Origin: Myroides odoratus DSM 2801
GTDB taxonomy: Bacteria; Bacteroidota; Bacteroidia; Flavobacteriales; Flavobacteriaceae
DNA: 64,000 bases
Assembly: GCF_000243275.1 (NCBI RefSeq)
Contig: NZ_CM001437.1
Span: 621,580-685,579, forward strand
Reading direction: 5' to 3'
The position numbers were made by a program, and so were the translations under genes. Below, piece by piece: positions 60,693 to 64,000 of the stretch; positions within the stretch are counted from its first letter, which is position 1; each line of letters opens with the position of its first letter. The notes below the pieces were generated by a model, which had not been told where the DNA came from, ran no database searches, and worked only from the letters and a program-made list of their open reading frames with translations.

Positions 60693-63659
60693 ATGTTGTT
60701 AAATTGTCATTCTTACTATAGTTTACGCTTTGGCACTATTCCACTAGCGCAATTGGTTGCTGCAGCACAAAAACTACAGATTTCTGCCTTAGCACTCACA
60801 GATATTCATACCTTTTATGGTGTTTACGATTTTATTCGCCTTTGTCGACAAGCGAATATCAAACCGCTCATTGGTGCTGAATTTCGCGTAGATCAACGCC
60901 TACAGTACATTGGGATTGCTAAAAATCAATTGGGATTTGCAGCAATGAATCAATGCATAACCCTACACAATAAAACCAAACAGCCTTTTCCTAAAAAAGC
61001 CCCCGATTTTGCACATACTTTTGTCATCTATCCACTGGAAAACTGTCCGCCAACGCTAGCCGATCACGAATATATTGGCGTTAAATTAAACCAACGAAAT
61101 TTACTATACCAAGAGCAATGGAAGCAATTGATTCACAAAATGGTTATCCTCCATCCTGTGACAATTCAACAAGCAGGTGAATATGAATTACACCGTATCC
61201 TCCAAGCCATTGATCAAAATACACTATTAAGTAAGTTGGATGCTACTACTTGTGCTTCACCAGATGAAATACTACTATCTGAAGCGGAATTATTACGTCA
61301 TTTTGAATCTTTCCCTACGCTTATTGCCAATACACAACACATCGTAAGGGAATCAAACTTCTCCTTTGAATTTAAAAAAAGTAGAAATAAGCTACATTTC
61401 ACAGCCAACAAGGCCGATGATTTACAACTACTTACTACGCTTGCGCAAGAGGGATTAACACGCATCTATGGTGCCAACCACGAACAGGCTACAAAACGCT
61501 TAGCAAAGGAACTTGAGGTTATTGAAAAGCTATCTTTTGCCAGCTATTTCTTAATCATTTGGGATATTATTTCATATAGCACAAAACGTGGATTTATGCA
61601 TATTGGTCGAGGAAGTGGAGCCAATAGCTTAGTGGGCTATTGCATTGGAATTACCAATGTTTGTCCATTAGAGCTCGATTTATACTTTGAGCGATTTTTA
61701 AATGTCAACCGCAAATCGCCTCCTGATTTTGATATTGATTGGTCTTGGACGGATCGCGATGCTATTATTGATTATATCTTCCAAACGTATGGGGAAGAGC
61801 ACGTTGCTTTTTGTGGAGCCATGTCCACCTTTAAAACGCGCTCGATGGCAAGAGAGATTGGCAAAGTATACGGTTTAGCTAAAGAAGAGCTCGATCAATT
61901 GAATCAGCGTCATACGAAGGAATACCAGGACAATAATTCCATTGTACAGCTAATTCATCACTATAGTCAATTACTAGAAGGATTTCCAAACCAACGCACC
62001 ATGCATGCTTGTGGGATTATTATTTCAGAAGATCCCATCACGCATTTTACAGCGTTAGATTATCCTCCAAAAGGTTATGCTGTAGCTCAATTTGATATGC
62101 ATATTGCAGAGGATATTGGCTTTGAAAAATTTGATATTCTCAGCCAACGAGGCATTGGACATATCAATGAAACGGTAGAATTAATCGAACAAAATCAACA
62201 AATTACCGTAGACATCCGCGATATTTCGCTTTCTAAAAACGAAGTAAAATCCAATGCCTATTTACAGCTAGGCAATACCATTGGATGCTTTTACATTGAA
62301 AGTCCTGCTATGCGCGGTCTACTGAGAAAACTAAAATGTAATAATTATAAAACACTAGTAGCAGCTTCTTCAATTATCAGACCAGGGGTTGCGCAAAGCG
62401 GTATGATGCAAGAATATATTTACAGACACAACAACCCCACTCAATTTGAGTATTTCCACGATGTTTTCAAAGATCAATTGGGAGAAACTTATGGTATCAT
62501 GGTCTATCAAGAAGATGTGATTAAAATTGCCCTTCATTATGGTGGTTTACCTGCAGAGGATGGGGATATCCTCCGTCGTGCAATGAGTGGAAAGAGTCGC
62601 TCAAAAGAAGGATTACAAGCGGTTCGTCAACGTTTCCTTGCACTGTGTAAGGAGAAAGGGCATCCACAAGCACTCAGTGAAGAGATTTACCGTCAAATAG
62701 AATCGTTTGCGGGGTATTCGTTCTGTAAAGCTCATTCCGCTTCTTATGCGATTGAGAGCTATCAAAGCTTGTATTTAAAAGCACATTACCCCTTAGAATT
62801 TATTGTCGCTGTCATCAATAACCAAGGGGGATTCTACCGCACCGAAGTCTACGTTCACGAAGCGAAGATGTCTGGCGCACGTGTATTTCCTCCTTGTATC
62901 AACCGTAGTAACCTAGGGGCAACCTTACGAAGACGCGATATCTTCTTGGGCTTTCAATTGGTTAAAAATTTAAATACTGCTTTAATCGATACGTTCTTGA
63001 CTGAACGTCAAAGAAATGGAAATTACACTTCCTTGGCGAACTTCATACAACGCGTCAATATTAACCTCGAAGCTTTAGAAACACTCATTTTTATTGGTGC
63101 TTTTCAGTTCACTGGGCTCCAAAAAAACGAATTGCTTATTCAAGCTAAATTATTGTACCACAAAAACAAATCCAATCCCACTTGGCAATTGCTACAAGAA
63201 CCCATAAAGTCTTTTTCTTTTCCTCAATTGAAGCGAACGGAAGCAGAAGATGCCTTTGATGAATTAGAATATTTAGGTTTCCCTGTTACTTCTAGTCCGT
63301 TCAGCTTATTACAGACGAAATTTAGAGGAGAAATAACAACCAAGGACTTCCTATACCACAAGGATGAAAATACGCGCCTAGTGGGCTATTTAATCGCGTT
63401 AAAGCCCATCCAAATCAAAAGCGGACTCATGTACTTCGGTACGTGGATTGACAGCCAGGGGGATTATTTTGACAGCGTGCACTTTCCGCATAGTCTACAA
63501 CAATATCCTTTTCAAGGTAGTGGATGCTATTTGTTACTAGGTACTATTCAAATCGAATATGAGGTACCTACCTTACAGGTTCTAAAAATGGCAAAACTCC
63601 CGTATATGGCAGATCCTAGGTATCATGTGAAAGGGGAAGGTGTGGCGATGAGAGGGTGA
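60693..63659 (+). CDS. dnaE: DnaE2-like DNA polymerase III alpha subunit
   Basis: 988 aa, clearly shorter than replicative alpha subunits (~1150 or more), closer to error-prone DnaE2. PHP domain at the N-terminus is altered (NCHSYYSLRFG, ALTDIHTFYG). Catalytic region includes HIGRGSGANSLVGYC and DFDIDWSW (two catalytic Asp), and SFAGYSFCKAHSASYA. The helix-hairpin-helix region (~770-840) is present and the OB part shows LVGYLIALKPIQIKSG. Second gene of the dinB unit under the XRE/S24 repressor. The last codons read GEGVAMRG in repeat DNA, so the C-terminus ends in a repeat insertion. Confidence 0.92.
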   Translation: MLLNCHSYYSLRFGTIPLAQLVAAAQKLQISALALTDIHTFYGVYDFIRLCRQANIKPLIGAEFRVDQRLQYIGIAKNQLGFAAMNQCITLHNKTKQPFPKKAPDFAHTFVIYPLENCPPTLADHEYIGVKLNQRNLLYQEQWKQLIHKMVILHPVTIQQAGEYELHRILQAIDQNTLLSKLDATTCASPDEILLSEAELLRHFESFPTLIANTQHIVRESNFSFEFKKSRNKLHFTANKADDLQLLTTLAQEGLTRIYGANHEQATKRLAKELEVIEKLSFASYFLIIWDIISYSTKRGFMHIGRGSGANSLVGYCIGITNVCPLELDLYFERFLNVNRKSPPDFDIDWSWTDRDAIIDYIFQTYGEEHVAFCGAMSTFKTRSMAREIGKVYGLAKEELDQLNQRHTKEYQDNNSIVQLIHHYSQLLEGFPNQRTMHACGIIISEDPITHFTALDYPPKGYAVAQFDMHIAEDIGFEKFDILSQRGIGHINETVELIEQNQQITVDIRDISLSKNEVKSNAYLQLGNTIGCFYIESPAMRGLLRKLKCNNYKTLVAASSIIRPGVAQSGMMQEYIYRHNNPTQFEYFHDVFKDQLGETYGIMVYQEDVIKIALHYGGLPAEDGDILRRAMSGKSRSKEGLQAVRQRFLALCKEKGHPQALSEEIYRQIESFAGYSFCKAHSASYAIESYQSLYLKAHYPLEFIVAVINNQGGFYRTEVYVHEAKMSGARVFPPCINRSNLGATLRRRDIFLGFQLVKNLNTALIDTFLTERQRNGNYTSLANFIQRVNINLEALETLIFIGAFQFTGLQKNELLIQAKLLYHKNKSNPTWQLLQEPIKSFSFPQLKRTEAEDAFDELEYLGFPVTSSPFSLLQTKFRGEITTKDFLYHKDENTRLVGYLIALKPIQIKSGLMYFGTWIDSQGDYFDSVHFPHSLQQYPFQGSGCYLLLGTIQIEYEVPTLQVLKMAKLPYMADPRYHVKGEGVAMRG

Positions 63660-63761
63660 GAGGGTGTGGTGGTGAGAAGGTGAGAAGGTGAGAAGGTATG
63701 GTGGTGAGAAGGTGTGGTGGTGAGATGATGAGAGGGTGAGGTGGTGAAATCGGAACGCAGT
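63655..63761. repeat. GGTGAG low-complexity repeat R3
   Basis: GTGAGAAGGTGAGAAGG-type run starting at the dnaE stop codon. Confidence 0.8.
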
Positions 63762-63847
63762 GTAGATTCATCGAACACCAAAACAAAATAGCAACTCGGT
63801 GAGATATATTCATCGAATACGCAAACAAATATAAACCCATGAGATAG
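63762..63847. repeat. Dispersed element R5, copy 2
   Basis: Nearly identical to 22091-22175 (TAGATTCATCGAACAC to CCCATGAGATAG), 41.6 kb away. Confidence 0.9.
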
Positions 63848-64000
63848 AAGGTGTGGTGGTGAGAGGATGAGGTGGTAAGAGGATGAGGCGATGAGATGTA
63901 AAATCTCGTAGTGGCAAATGGCAATTTGCCAAATAACTGGATGATTTCCAACAAAAATCCCGTAGTGGCAAATGGCAATTCGCCAAGTAACAAGATAAAT
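63848..64000. repeat. R3 run plus two R4 palindromic units
   Basis: R3 at 63848-63898, then R4 units at 63908-63937 and 63962-63991 in the same direction. No gene. Confidence 0.82.

Overview
The window reads as chromosomal DNA of a low-GC member of the Bacteroidota, most likely family Flavobacteriaceae (a Myroides-like genome is my guess, not shown). Reasons: the Bacteroidota promoter pattern TTG-N18/19-TAnnTTTG is found upstream of several genes; most starts have A-rich leaders rather than strong Shine-Dalgarno sites; a T9SS-type C-terminal sorting domain, DUF4290 next to murA, and an ECF sigma / PEGYFD anti-sigma-like / 'sensor of ECF sigma' trio are all typical of the group.

Layout. 0-5.5 kb: truncated repeat-rich surface protein, a repressor-like HTH/S24 protein with a lost catalytic serine, a SIMPL-domain periplasmic protein, a rhomboid protease and an LpxL-type acyltransferase. 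5.5-14.2 kb: housekeeping (aminopeptidase P, ung, HAD phosphatase, ECF sigma operon, RsmB-like rRNA methyltransferase, endonuclease I). 14.2-15.2 kb: an island of dispersed non-coding repeats. 15.2-30.1 kb: fatty acid hydroxylase, FabH, S9 peptidase, murA (with Asp in place of the fosfomycin-target Cys), DUF4290, a second repeat island, AAA ATPase, recQ-fmt, HU, YqgE, class IV aminotransferase, START-like protein, tRNA-Met and YdeI.

30.1-43.5 kb is the accessory highlight: a one-strand, AT-rich class I lanthipeptide locus. In order it holds an outer-membrane beta-barrel/TonB-type receptor, a 63-aa precursor with a Gly-Gly leader, a hairpin attenuator/terminator, two adjacent LanC-like proteins (the first lacks the zinc ligands, the second keeps all), a luciferase-like flavin oxidoreductase, a full-length LanB dehydratase and a C39-peptidase ABC exporter. 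A TetR regulator preceded by six perfect 10-bp tandem repeats follows, and a perfect 28-bp palindrome lies upstream of the locus promoter. This suggests a regulated, exported and possibly reductively tailored peptide.

43.5-50.6 kb is decaying accessory DNA: a surface-protein pseudogene with several in-frame stops, a CotH/T9SS secreted protein, two membrane proteins, and a broken zeta-type toxin-antitoxin remnant between two ~185-bp copies of a gene's 3' end plus its terminator. 50.6-58.5 kb returns to housekeeping: thioesterase, dnaA, LMW phosphatase, RsmI-like methyltransferase, VOC protein, two thioredoxin-like lipoproteins, threonine aldolase and prfB with a textbook +1 programmed frameshift. 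58.7-63.7 kb is an SOS-like mutagenesis module: an XRE-type, LexA-like self-cleaving repressor divergent from dinB-dnaE, with paired operator candidates over both promoters. The window ends in a repeat island sharing blocks with the one at 22 kb.

Limits: all identifications are from reading motifs and known family features; no database search or folding program was run.
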